The notes under the pieces were generated by a model. That model did no database searches. It saw only the letters and a list, made by a program, of their open reading frames with translations, and was not told the origin of the DNA. This document shows, piece by piece, positions 1-5,690 of a stretch of DNA of 6,038 bases; the stretch's first letter is position 1, and each line of letters begins with the position of its first letter. This DNA comes from Burkholderiaceae bacterium (GTDB lineage Bacteria > Pseudomonadota > Gammaproteobacteria > Burkholderiales > Burkholderiaceae): positions 1-6,038 of the forward strand of contig JALREG010000245.1 in NCBI GenBank assembly GCA_023253905.1, in the 5' to 3' direction. The translations under genes and the position numbers were made by a program.

Positions 1-336
1 CTCAAAAAACACATCGAAGGCAGGCTGCGCAAGCGAAGGATCATCACCAGCATGGACGAGCGCCCGCCTGAGAAGCTCGAGACGCAGGAAGCCGACATCG
101 TACGCCCGCTCGGGATGATCGGCCATCACCGCCTCTCTGAGCGCCACACGGGTGTCGGCGTTCAGGAAGGTAGCCGTAGCCGGCGCGTGAGCGGCCAGCC
201 AGCTGGCGAGTGTGCGCTCAGCGTGTTTCAACACCGGCAGCATCGGCCAGAGCGTGTCGTCCAGGTCGAGCGTAATCGCGCGCGGCCAGCGCGCCCGGGC
301 GGCACTGCCTTGGCGCGTCGGTTCAGATCCGGACAT
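1..336 (-). CDS. HAD-superfamily hydrolase (YigB-like phosphatase), N-terminal part, truncated by window edge
   Basis: This is the first 112 codons of a haloacid dehalogenase-superfamily hydrolase, probably a cytoplasmic phosphatase acting on a small phosphorylated metabolite. The diagnostic motif I, LDLDDTLW, lies at residues 23-30. D24 would be the nucleophile that forms the phospho-aspartate and D26 the general acid/base. The helical segment that follows (about residues 32-112) fits a C1 cap, and motif I plus the following Arg/Glu-rich helix resembles the YigB-type (FMN phosphatase-like) subgroup as I remember it. Motifs II-IV lie beyond the window, so catalytic completeness cannot be judged. 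The ATG at 336 sits inside the end of the methyltransferase gene (14-base overlap, different frame) and has no good Shine-Dalgarno, which suggests translational coupling as the last visible gene of the minus-strand operon. The substrate is unknown; the superfamily call is firm and the YigB-like assignment moderate. Confidence 0.85.
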   Translation of the reverse strand, partial: MSGSEPTRQGSAARARWPRAITLDLDDTLWPMLPVLKHAERTLASWLAAHAPATATFLNADTRVALREAVMADHPERAYDVGFLRLELLRRALVHAGDDPSLAQPAFDVFFE

Positions 337-1180
337 AGCGGTGAGTGAAGCGGTCGGATTCACCAATAGCGGCAAATTTTTCCCGATCGACGGCGCCCCC
401 CCGGAAACTCGGTGGCAGCGACCAGACGCCATTCACGTGGTATCGCGTGTCATTGGGATTGGCGTTGATTTCGCTTCGCGCATCCAGCCGAAAACCCGCC
501 GCGCGTGCACGATCTTCCATGAGGGCCTCCGAGACATATCCGCTGCGAGCCATCCAGTCAAGCGAGGCACCCACCGGCGCGCGGTGATCGACTACGCCCA
601 GCACACCACCCGGCTTCAGCACCGACGCGAACGCCTTAAGCGTGTCGTCGAGATGGCCGTCGGTCACCCAGTTGTGCACATTACGGAAGGTGAGGACTGC
701 ATCGACCTGCGCTGGCATACCTGGGTCGATGAAGCGCGGACCAGTGGGCAGCGTGACGGTGGTGACGCGGTCGTAGAGCGCGGGGCGTGCAGCCAGAAAT
801 GCATCAAACACCGCGCGCGACCGGCGGCGGTAATCACTGGGATCAGATTGAGAATAATGCGCCGCCACCAGCCGCCCCCGATCGCGCAGCCAGGGCGCGA
901 GAATCTCGGTGTACCAGCCCGCGCCCGGGGCAATTTCGATCACGCTATTCGAAGGCTTCAGCCCGAAAAAACGCAGTGTCTCGAGCGGATGACGCCAGCG
1001 GTCGCGCGCACGGTTCGCCGCGCTGCGATGCCCCGCTGCCACCGCAGCGGCCAGCCCGTCATCGGGCCCGGCGCCGGAGGGCTGCGCCAGCACCGGCAGT
1101 CCTGCCGCGCCCAATGAAACGGCAGCGAGCACCTGGCGACGTACCAAGTGGGGACGGTTCCGAAAATTGTTGTCTGACAT
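323..1180 (-). CDS. Predicted exported class I SAM-dependent methyltransferase (COG4798-like)
   Basis: This 285-residue protein has a Rossmann-type methyltransferase core behind an export signal. The N-terminus carries a twin-arginine-like segment, R14-R15-Q-V-L, then a hydrophobic stretch (about 16-32) and a plausible signal-peptidase site after VLA at 30-32. Motif I, VIEIAPGAGWYTE, is at 80-92. An acidic/aromatic strand VDAVLTFRNVHNW (159-171) and the motif FASVLKPGGVLGVVDHR (184-200) complete the SAM fold. The R-x-R-D-RWRHP segment before motif I (57-64) and the WYTE version of motif I fit the predicted methyltransferases I know as COG4798, many of which also have signal peptides. The methyl acceptor is unknown. 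The ATG at 1180 is supported by AGGAG seven bases upstream, just after the hemerythrin stop codon. Export is the odd feature, because SAM is cytosolic. Fold confidence is high; location and function are uncertain. Confidence 0.85.
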   Translation of the reverse strand: MSDNNFRNRPHLVRRQVLAAVSLGAAGLPVLAQPSGAGPDDGLAAAVAAGHRSAANRARDRWRHPLETLRFFGLKPSNSVIEIAPGAGWYTEILAPWLRDRGRLVAAHYSQSDPSDYRRRSRAVFDAFLAARPALYDRVTTVTLPTGPRFIDPGMPAQVDAVLTFRNVHNWVTDGHLDDTLKAFASVLKPGGVLGVVDHRAPVGASLDWMARSGYVSEALMEDRARAAGFRLDARSEINANPNDTRYHVNGVWSLPPSFRGGAVDREKFAAIGESDRFTHRYVRI

Positions 1181-1187
1181 GCGGGGG

Positions 1188-1192
1188 CTCCT
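1188..1192 (-). promoter_or_regulatory. Shine-Dalgarno of the methyltransferase gene
   Basis: AGGAG on the minus strand lies seven bases before the ATG at 1180 and two bases after the TGA of the hemerythrin gene. It fixes the methyltransferase start, and so the presence of the twin-arginine segment in the translated protein. It also shows that this gene has its own ribosome entry inside the operon. Confidence 0.75.
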
Positions 1193-1194
1193 GA

Positions 1195-1650
1195 TCAGGC
1201 GGTCGGTTCGCCCGAAGTAATGGTGCGACGAACCACAACGGGCTTGCCGCCATGACGGCGCTTGAACATCCAGGCAGCGAGCGCCGAATCAAGATAGTCG
1301 GCGTGACCGGGAAACCAGCGGGCGAGTTCGTCGGCCAGACCGCGGCAGGTTTGGAAGTGGTCGCCCTGCGCAAGCAGCGCCTGCACCTCGCGTACCGAAT
1401 TCAGCACCGCCGCATGCTCGTCGATGTGACAATCGCGCGGCGGGAATTCGGTCTCGCGCATCCATTGATCTTCCTGACCGAAGTGCGCTTCGAGGTGGTC
1501 TCGTACCTGAGCAAGGCGCGCGGCAAGCTGTTCGTCAGGCGCATTCCGAAGCGCCTGCACCTCGGCGACAAATTCCTCATGCAGCCGATCCATGGCCGGA
1601 TAGCCAAGCAGGAGTGCGTCAGTCCATTCAAGGGGGTCAGGCGAATTCAT
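1195..1650 (-). CDS. Bacteriohemerythrin-like diiron O2-binding protein
   Basis: This is a single-domain hemerythrin of 151 residues, slightly longer than the usual 130-140. All seven expected diiron ligands can be placed: H24 in DRLHEEF, H56 and E60 in HFGQE, H75 and H79 in HIDEH, and H116 and D121 in HADYLD. The N-terminal EWTDALLLGYPAMD matches the typical lead-in to helix A. It is therefore probably a functional oxygen-binding four-helix bundle; family roles include O2 storage or delivery, O2 or redox sensing, and iron handling. There is no signal peptide or fused signalling domain, so it should be a soluble cytoplasmic protein. Beyond the last ligand there is a basic tail (about 128-151, RRHGGK then VVRR). 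Its ATG overlaps the TGA of the upstream permease gene (ATGA, 1647-1650) without a visible Shine-Dalgarno, so coupled translation is likely. Family assignment is firm; the physiological role is open. Confidence 0.9.
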   Translation of the reverse strand: MNSPDPLEWTDALLLGYPAMDRLHEEFVAEVQALRNAPDEQLAARLAQVRDHLEAHFGQEDQWMRETEFPPRDCHIDEHAAVLNSVREVQALLAQGDHFQTCRGLADELARWFPGHADYLDSALAAWMFKRRHGGKPVVVRRTITSGEPTA

Positions 1651-2396
1651 TTGAAGAGCAGGATCAGGGCGAGAAGCGTCAGAAACGCGAGAAGGAGTCT
1701 TCGGAACAACTGTTCATTCAGCCGGTATCGAACCCGCTTGCCAATGGCGAGCCCGACCGCCATTGGCAAGAGGCCGAAGGCAGACATCACCAGATCCACG
1801 TTGGTCATGCGGTCATACCACATGAGGGCACCGTAGAGCGGGAGCGCAGCAATGAAATAAATGGTGCTGATGGAGCTCACAAATGTTTCGCGATCCAGCC
1901 GCAGCGCGAGCAGGTAGGTCAGCGTCACCGGCCCGGTGAGCGACGAGACACCGCCCAGAATGCCGGCGAGCAGTCCGACCACCACGCCCACCTTCGCCTC
2001 TTTTGCGCGGCTGATGGAGAGTGTGGGCTGCCAGATCATGGACGCCACCGCAAGCAGGAGCGCAATAGCCAGCAGGTCATTCAACTGCGCGGGCGACAGC
2101 GCGAGTGTGAGTTTCACCGTGAGGATCGTCACGATGAACTGCGCGATGATGAGACCGCCAAAACGCCTCAGGGTCTCAACAATCCGTCCGCCATCAATTG
2201 CCTGATAGAGATTCGACAGCGCGACCGGCGCAGCCAGAAGCGAGATCGACTGATAACTCGACAGACCCAGACCCAGCAGCGGCGTGCTGACCAGTGGCAG
2301 CCCCACGCCAAGCGCCCCCTTCACCAGCCCCCCGGCGAAGAGCGCGCCGATAAAAAGCGGCCACGGGAAGGTCGCATCGAAAAGGGCGGCGATCAA
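1647..2396 (-). CDS. TauE/SafE (TSUP) family membrane permease
   Basis: This is a 249-residue, strongly hydrophobic protein with about seven or eight predicted membrane spans. It shows the internal duplication typical of the TauE/SafE family. The first repeat has GGLVKGALGVGLPLVSTP at 22-39 and the second has GLLAGILGGVSSLTGPVTL at 141-159. Family members move sulfite, sulfoacetate, taurine-related or other small organic anions, usually outward, but many have no known substrate. The start is a TTG at 2396, because no in-frame ATG or GTG occurs nearby upstream and the first internal Met is at residue 120. The upstream match to the ribosome is weak (AGG nine bases away). The gene follows the Bug receptor gene by 37 bases, a gap spanned by a mini-ORF whose stop overlaps this TTG, and it overlaps the hemerythrin gene by four bases. 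Its substrate cannot be inferred from sequence. Family call is firm; the exact start is less so. Confidence 0.88.
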   Translation of the reverse strand: MIAALFDATFPWPLFIGALFAGGLVKGALGVGLPLVSTPLLGLGLSSYQSISLLAAPVALSNLYQAIDGGRIVETLRRFGGLIIAQFIVTILTVKLTLALSPAQLNDLLAIALLLAVASMIWQPTLSISRAKEAKVGVVVGLLAGILGGVSSLTGPVTLTYLLALRLDRETFVSSISTIYFIAALPLYGALMWYDRMTNVDLVMSAFGLLPMAVGLAIGKRVRYRLNEQLFRRLLLAFLTLLALILLFK

Positions 2397-2434
2397 GCGC
2401 CGCTGCCTGATGGCAAGTAGGCGGTCATCAACAT
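2393..2434 (-). other. 13-codon mini-ORF linking the Bug and TSUP genes (possible coupling relay)
   Basis: On the minus strand, ATG at 2434-2432 overlaps the Bug receptor stop as TGATG. The frame reads MLMTAYLPSGSGA and ends at TGA 2395-2393, which overlaps the TTG start of the permease as TTGA. Ribosomes finishing the receptor could reinitiate here and be delivered to the otherwise poorly marked TTG start. No strong Shine-Dalgarno precedes it, and such a short frame may arise by chance. It is listed as a seen structure with an inferred role, not as a confirmed peptide gene. Confidence 0.25.
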
Positions 2435-3417
2435 CACTCGGGTTTGAGGTCGGCCACTTTGGCCGCGCGCGCCATCAGTTCGTTCTCGCGCGCGATCACC
2501 TTGGCGTAGTCAGCGGGCCCCGCACCCACCGCCTCGATCACGGCGGTGTCGAACGTGCGAATGACTTCGGGCATCTTCACCACCTGGGCGATTTCGCCCG
2601 CCAGCCGGTCGATCGCCCACTGCGGCGTGCCAGCAGCGGCCATCGCACCGATCACCACGGCAAAATCGAAGCCCGGTACCACCTCGGCGATGGCCGGCAC
2701 GTCGGGGGCCTGCGGCGAACGGCTCGCAGCGTTACTTGCCAGGATACGGACCTGCCCGGCCTTCACGAACCCGGCCATCGAAGGCAGCGCCGCTACCGAA
2801 AACTCCACCTGCCCGCCAACGAGCGCCGGGGTTGACTGCCCGGAGCCGCGGAACGGCACGTGCCGGACCTTGAGATCGAGCGCAGCTTTCAAGGCCTCCA
2901 TGGTGAGGTGATGGGTGCTGCCAATTCCCGATGACCCATAAGTAAATTCATCGGGTTTCGACTTCACCAGATCGATGAACTGCTTGAAACTCGTCACACC
3001 GGTTTTCGGATGCGCCACCACAAAAAGGGGTGAGCGGGCAATGAGCGACACCGGCAGGATGTCTTTGCCGACCTGATACGGCACCTGGCGATTGACCAGG
3101 GGTGTGATCGAAAGCATCGAGCCATCCGACACGATGAAGGCATGACCGTCACCGGGGCTGCTCTGCTGGAGCACCTGAAAGGCGATCACGCCGTTGCCAC
3201 CCGGGCGGTTGTCAATCACCACCGACTGCCCCATCCGCTCGGTGAGCCGTTGGGCCACCGTGCGCGCCACCGAATCGGGGAGACCGCCCGCCGCGTACGG
3301 CACGATCAGGCGTATGGGTTTGGACGGGTAGCCCGCCGGGGCGGCTGACTGCGCGGCAGCGACGAGCGGCGCGAGGGCCAGGGCCAGGGCCGCAGACAGG
3401 GCACGGATCCGTTGCAT
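2434..3417 (-). CDS. Bug/TctC-family periplasmic solute receptor
   Basis: This 327-residue protein is a tripartite-tricarboxylate-type substrate-binding protein (Bug family), of normal family length. A Sec signal peptide occupies about residues 1-23, with basic MQRIR, a hydrophobic core and cleavage probably near AAA/Q. The family start YPSKPIRLIVPYAAGG is at 30-45, followed by PDSVAR. Other hallmarks are DNRPGGNG (69-76), YGSSGIGSTHHL (160-171), HVPFRGSGQ (187-195) and DVP at 239-241. These surround the carboxylate-binding cleft in known members. I chose the ATG at 3417 over the one at 3465 because GGGAG lies seven bases upstream and the protein then begins directly with the signal peptide. 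No TctA/TctB permease is present; the next gene is a TSUP permease. It is transcribed away from an aromatic-oxygenase-type reductase gene, so an aromatic acid ligand is conceivable but unproven. Confidence 0.93.
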   Translation of the reverse strand: MQRIRALSAALALALAPLVAAAQSAAPAGYPSKPIRLIVPYAAGGLPDSVARTVAQRLTERMGQSVVIDNRPGGNGVIAFQVLQQSSPGDGHAFIVSDGSMLSITPLVNRQVPYQVGKDILPVSLIARSPLFVVAHPKTGVTSFKQFIDLVKSKPDEFTYGSSGIGSTHHLTMEALKAALDLKVRHVPFRGSGQSTPALVGGQVEFSVAALPSMAGFVKAGQVRILASNAASRSPQAPDVPAIAEVVPGFDFAVVIGAMAAAGTPQWAIDRLAGEIAQVVKMPEVIRTFDTAVIEAVGAGPADYAKVIARENELMARAAKVADLKPE

Positions 3418-3424
3418 CAGGAGT

Positions 3425-3429
3425 CTCCC
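3425..3429 (-). promoter_or_regulatory. Shine-Dalgarno deciding the Bug receptor start
   Basis: GGGAG on the minus strand is seven bases before the ATG at 3417. It supports that start over the in-frame ATG at 3465, which would place 16 extra residues in front of the signal peptide. Confidence 0.7.
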
Positions 3430-3446
3430 GAAAATTGCGCCACGGT

Positions 3447-3475
3447 TTGCGCGATGTTTAGCCATCTAAGATAAT
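3447..3475 (+). promoter_or_regulatory. Candidate sigma70-type promoter of the reductase-dehydrogenase-marR operon
   Basis: A -10 element GATAAT (3470-3475, five of six consensus positions) lies 17 bases after a weak -35 TTGCGC (3447-3452, TTG conserved). Transcription would start near 3482, giving a leader of about 20 bases before the ATG at 3502. The weak -35 fits a promoter whose output depends on a regulator. I found no equally good promoter for the opposite strand, although the minus-strand operon must also start in this region. Confidence 0.35.
3458..3469. promoter_or_regulatory. Inverted repeat TTAG-N4-CTAA, candidate operator
   Basis: TTAGCCATCTAA is a perfect 4+4 inverted repeat with a 4-base spacer. 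It sits between the candidate -35 and -10 elements and directly abuts the -10 hexamer. A second small overlapping palindrome, ATCT-A-AGAT (3464-3472), covers the start of the -10. The position is ideal for a repressor, and a MarR-type regulator gene is the third gene of the operon. The arms are short, so chance occurrence in this AT-richer gap is possible. Binding by this MarR protein is an inference. Confidence 0.3.
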
Positions 3476-3501
3476 TGGTTTGATGAATAACGTTGGACGT
3501 G

Positions 3502-4482
3502 ATGATACCTACCCCGACCGAAAGCCCGTCTTTATTTCCTGTGCGAGTGACCGCTGCCGACCCAGTGGCGCACGACATCGTTCGGTTTGAGCTGCAGGCA
3601 CTGGACGCGACGGCGTTACCTGCGTTTACCGCCGGCGCACACATTCCTGTTCGAACACCGTCTGGCGTGATGCGCCAGTATTCGCTGTGCGGCGCCCAGT
3701 CGGATACCAGCCGGTACCTCATCGCCGTCAAGCGTGAGGCAACCAGCCGTGGCGGCTCCTCAAGCATGGTCGAGACGCTCAAGCCGGGTGACACACTCGA
3801 GATCGGTGCGCCAGTCAACCAGTTTCCGCTCGATGACCGGGCGCGCAGTTTCCTGCTGATTGCGGGCGGCATTGGCATTACTCCCATGCTTGCCATGGCG
3901 CTCGCGCTTGCCGAAGAAGGCAGTCGCCGTTTCAGGCTGGTCTACCTCACCCGCGATAACGAATCCACCGCCTTCCTCGATCAGCTCACTTCCCCCGAGT
4001 TGAAAGCGAGTGTCACCCTTCACCAGGACGGCGGCAATCCTGATCGCGCCTTCGATCTTTGGCCACTCCTTGAAAAGCCAGGCAGCGTAAGCGGCCAGCA
4101 CGTCTACTGCTGCGGACCTTCCGGGCTGATGGAGGCGGTGCGAGACATGACCGGACACTGGCCGTCCGGCGCGGTGCATTTTGAAAGCTTTGGCGTGGAT
4201 ACTGCCCCACGCGCCGACGATCGTGCGTTTCGCGTGGCCTGCCGTCGAAGCGGCGTTGAATTCGAGGTACCGGTGGGCCGCAGCATCCTGGAGGTTGCAC
4301 GCACCCAGGGCATCACCGTCCCCAGTTCATGCGAAAGCGGCACCTGCGGCTCATGCCGAACGGAGCTCCTTGCGGGCGAAGCCGATCACCGCGACCTGGT
4401 GCTGCTCCCCGAAGAGCAGGCTAGCCAAATCATGGTCTGCGTCTCGCGCGCCCGGAGCGAGCGCCTGGAGCTCGAACTGTGA
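3502..4482 (+). CDS. Phthalate dioxygenase reductase/VanB-type oxygenase reductase (FMN, NAD, [2Fe-2S])
   Basis: This 326-residue flavoprotein has the three-domain order of class IA oxygenase reductases. The FMN domain contains RQYSL at 58-62 and a GGSSSMVE segment at 84-91. The NAD domain contains AGGIGITPM (121-129) and CCGPSGLM (203-210). The C-terminal plant-type ferredoxin has C277, C282 and C285 (CX4CX2C) plus the fourth ligand C313. It would pass electrons from NADH through FMN and the cluster to a partner Rieske oxygenase or demethylase in the cytoplasm. Length matches PDR and VanB. No oxygenase component is in the window. In-frame starts also exist at TTG 3493 and GTG 3499; I prefer the ATG at 3502, but no clear Shine-Dalgarno separates them. 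The gene opens the plus-strand operon, and its last bases overlap the next start as GTGA. The family is certain; the partner and substrate are unknown. Confidence 0.93.
   Translation: MIPTPTESPSLFPVRVTAADPVAHDIVRFELQALDATALPAFTAGAHIPVRTPSGVMRQYSLCGAQSDTSRYLIAVKREATSRGGSSSMVETLKPGDTLEIGAPVNQFPLDDRARSFLLIAGGIGITPMLAMALALAEEGSRRFRLVYLTRDNESTAFLDQLTSPELKASVTLHQDGGNPDRAFDLWPLLEKPGSVSGQHVYCCGPSGLMEAVRDMTGHWPSGAVHFESFGVDTAPRADDRAFRVACRRSGVEFEVPVGRSILEVARTQGITVPSSCESGTCGSCRTELLAGEADHRDLVLLPEEQASQIMVCVSRARSERLELEL
4467..4470 (+). promoter_or_regulatory. Shine-Dalgarno of the Gfo/Idh/MocA dehydrogenase gene
   Basis: GGAG inside the last codons of the reductase gene lies eight bases before the GTG at 4479. 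It supports this non-ATG start, which places the Rossmann motif at residues 8-15 as usual for the family. Confidence 0.6.
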
Positions 4483-5690
4483 GGGCGCCGGTGAGGCTGG
4501 GCATACTCGGCATGGGGCGGGCCTTCACGCTGATGGTACCCACGTTTGCCGCCGACCCTCGCGTCAAACTGGTGGCCGCCTTCGACCCGCGGCCTGGCGC
4601 ACGCCAGCGCTTCGTGAGTGAATTCGGTGGCTGTTCGCATGACACGCCCGAGGCGGTCTGCGCTAACCCTGAGGTGGAATGGATCTACGTCGCAACGCCT
4701 CATGGCCTGCATGCGGAACATGTGACACTCGCCGCCCGACATGGCCGACATGTGCTGGTGGAAAAGCCGATGGCGCTCACGCTCGCCGACTGCGACATCA
4801 TGATCGATGCCTGCGAGCGTGCGGGTGTTCAGCTGATCGTGGGCCACAGTCACAGCCATAACGCGCCGGTGCGGCTCGCGTTCGATCTGATCAGGCAGGG
4901 CGTGATCGGGCGCGTACGATTTGTGCACACCATGCAGTTCACCGATTTTCTGTATCGTCCGCGCCGCCCGGAAGAGCTTGACACCGCTCGTGGCGGTGGC
5001 GTGGCCTTCAGCCAGGCCGCGCATCAGCTTGACATTGTTCGCCTGCTCGCGGGCGGCCGAATTCGCAGCGTGCGCGCCGCTGCCGGCCGCTGGGATCCGG
5101 CGCGCCCCACCGAAGGTGCGTACACCGCACTACTTTTCTTTGAAGACGGCGTGTTCGCCAACGTCACCTACAACGGCTACGGCTTCTTCGATACCGATAC
5201 CCTGATGGAGGGCATTGGCGAACTCGGCGAACCCAAGCCCGAGCGCGCGCATCAGCAAACCCGCGCGCGTCTGCGTGCGGTCACCGATGAGGCCGCCGAG
5301 GCGGCCTTCAAAGCCGAGCGTAATTTCGGCGGCAGCCAATACCAACCCGCGCGAAGCGGTCCCCCCACTGCCTGGCAGCATTTCGGGCCCACGCTGGTCT
5401 GCGGCGAACAGGGCGACCTGCGTCTCACGCCGCGCGGGGTCGAGCTGATCAATGACGAGGGCACGCGTTTCATCGCGGCATCCACTCCGCGGGTGGCGCG
5501 CTCCGAAGTGATCGATGAGCTCTGCGCGGTAGCCCACGACGGCGTGGCGCCGCTTCACGGCGGCCGCTGGTCGCGCGCCACCGTCGAGGCCTGCCTCGCG
5601 CTCCTGGAAAGCGACCGCCAGGGCACCGACATCACGCTGTCGCGTCAGGTCGCGCCGGGTATCACGCCGCTTCGCGCCGGCACGGCATGA
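4479..5690 (+). CDS. Gfo/Idh/MocA-family dehydrogenase, Pht4-like (possible cis-dihydrodiol dehydrogenase)
   Basis: This is a 403-residue NAD(P)-dependent oxidoreductase. The dinucleotide-binding Rossmann motif GILGMGRA is at 8-15. The ATPHGLHAEH strand-turn (72-81) and EKPMAL (95-100, conserved K96) mark the active-site side. GHSHSHNAP (122-130) and AAHQLDIVRLL (181-191, with H182 and D185) supply the expected catalytic His region. A long segment at about 235-300 (FDTDTLMEGIGELGEPKP onward), charged and rich in Arg and Glu, makes the protein longer than the usual 330-360 residues. From memory, phthalate 4,5-cis-dihydrodiol dehydrogenases (Pht4/OphB type) share this length, the GHSHS motif and such an insertion. 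Next to an oxygenase reductase, oxidation of a ring cis-diol is the best guess. Sugar or cyclitol oxidation remains possible. The GTG start overlaps the reductase stop (GTGA), and its own stop overlaps the marR start (ATGA). Confidence 0.88.
   Translation: MRAPVRLGILGMGRAFTLMVPTFAADPRVKLVAAFDPRPGARQRFVSEFGGCSHDTPEAVCANPEVEWIYVATPHGLHAEHVTLAARHGRHVLVEKPMALTLADCDIMIDACERAGVQLIVGHSHSHNAPVRLAFDLIRQGVIGRVRFVHTMQFTDFLYRPRRPEELDTARGGGVAFSQAAHQLDIVRLLAGGRIRSVRAAAGRWDPARPTEGAYTALLFFEDGVFANVTYNGYGFFDTDTLMEGIGELGEPKPERAHQQTRARLRAVTDEAAEAAFKAERNFGGSQYQPARSGPPTAWQHFGPTLVCGEQGDLRLTPRGVELINDEGTRFIAASTPRVARSEVIDELCAVAHDGVAPLHGGRWSRATVEACLALLESDRQGTDITLSRQVAPGITPLRAGTA

Noticed and set aside
212..1117. Plus-strand open frame of about 300 codons opposite the methyltransferase
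   Set aside because: It is antisense to a gene with clear motifs and a good ribosome site. Its translation is Arg/His/Pro-rich without recognisable motifs, as expected for a GC-rich shadow frame.
1614..2420. Plus-strand open frame of 268 codons opposite the TSUP permease
   Set aside because: Its Gln/Arg/His/Glu-rich composition is the typical mirror of a hydrophobic membrane protein read on the other strand; no domain is visible.
2397..2433. Terminator between the Bug and TSUP genes
   Set aside because: The gap has no GC-rich hairpin followed by a T run on the minus strand; read-through is more likely.
3418..3465. Upstream ATG at 3465 as the Bug receptor start
   Set aside because: It would put 16 residues before a standard signal peptide and would ignore the GGGAG seven bases ahead of the ATG at 3417.
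3493..3501. TTG 3493 or GTG 3499 as the reductase start
   Set aside because: Both are in frame and cannot be excluded, but they add only three or two residues and have no better ribosome site than the ATG at 3502.
4386..5024. Minus-strand open frame of 212 codons opposite the reductase end and the dehydrogenase
   Set aside because: It spans two real genes on the opposite strand, has no motif and no ribosome site; a shadow frame.
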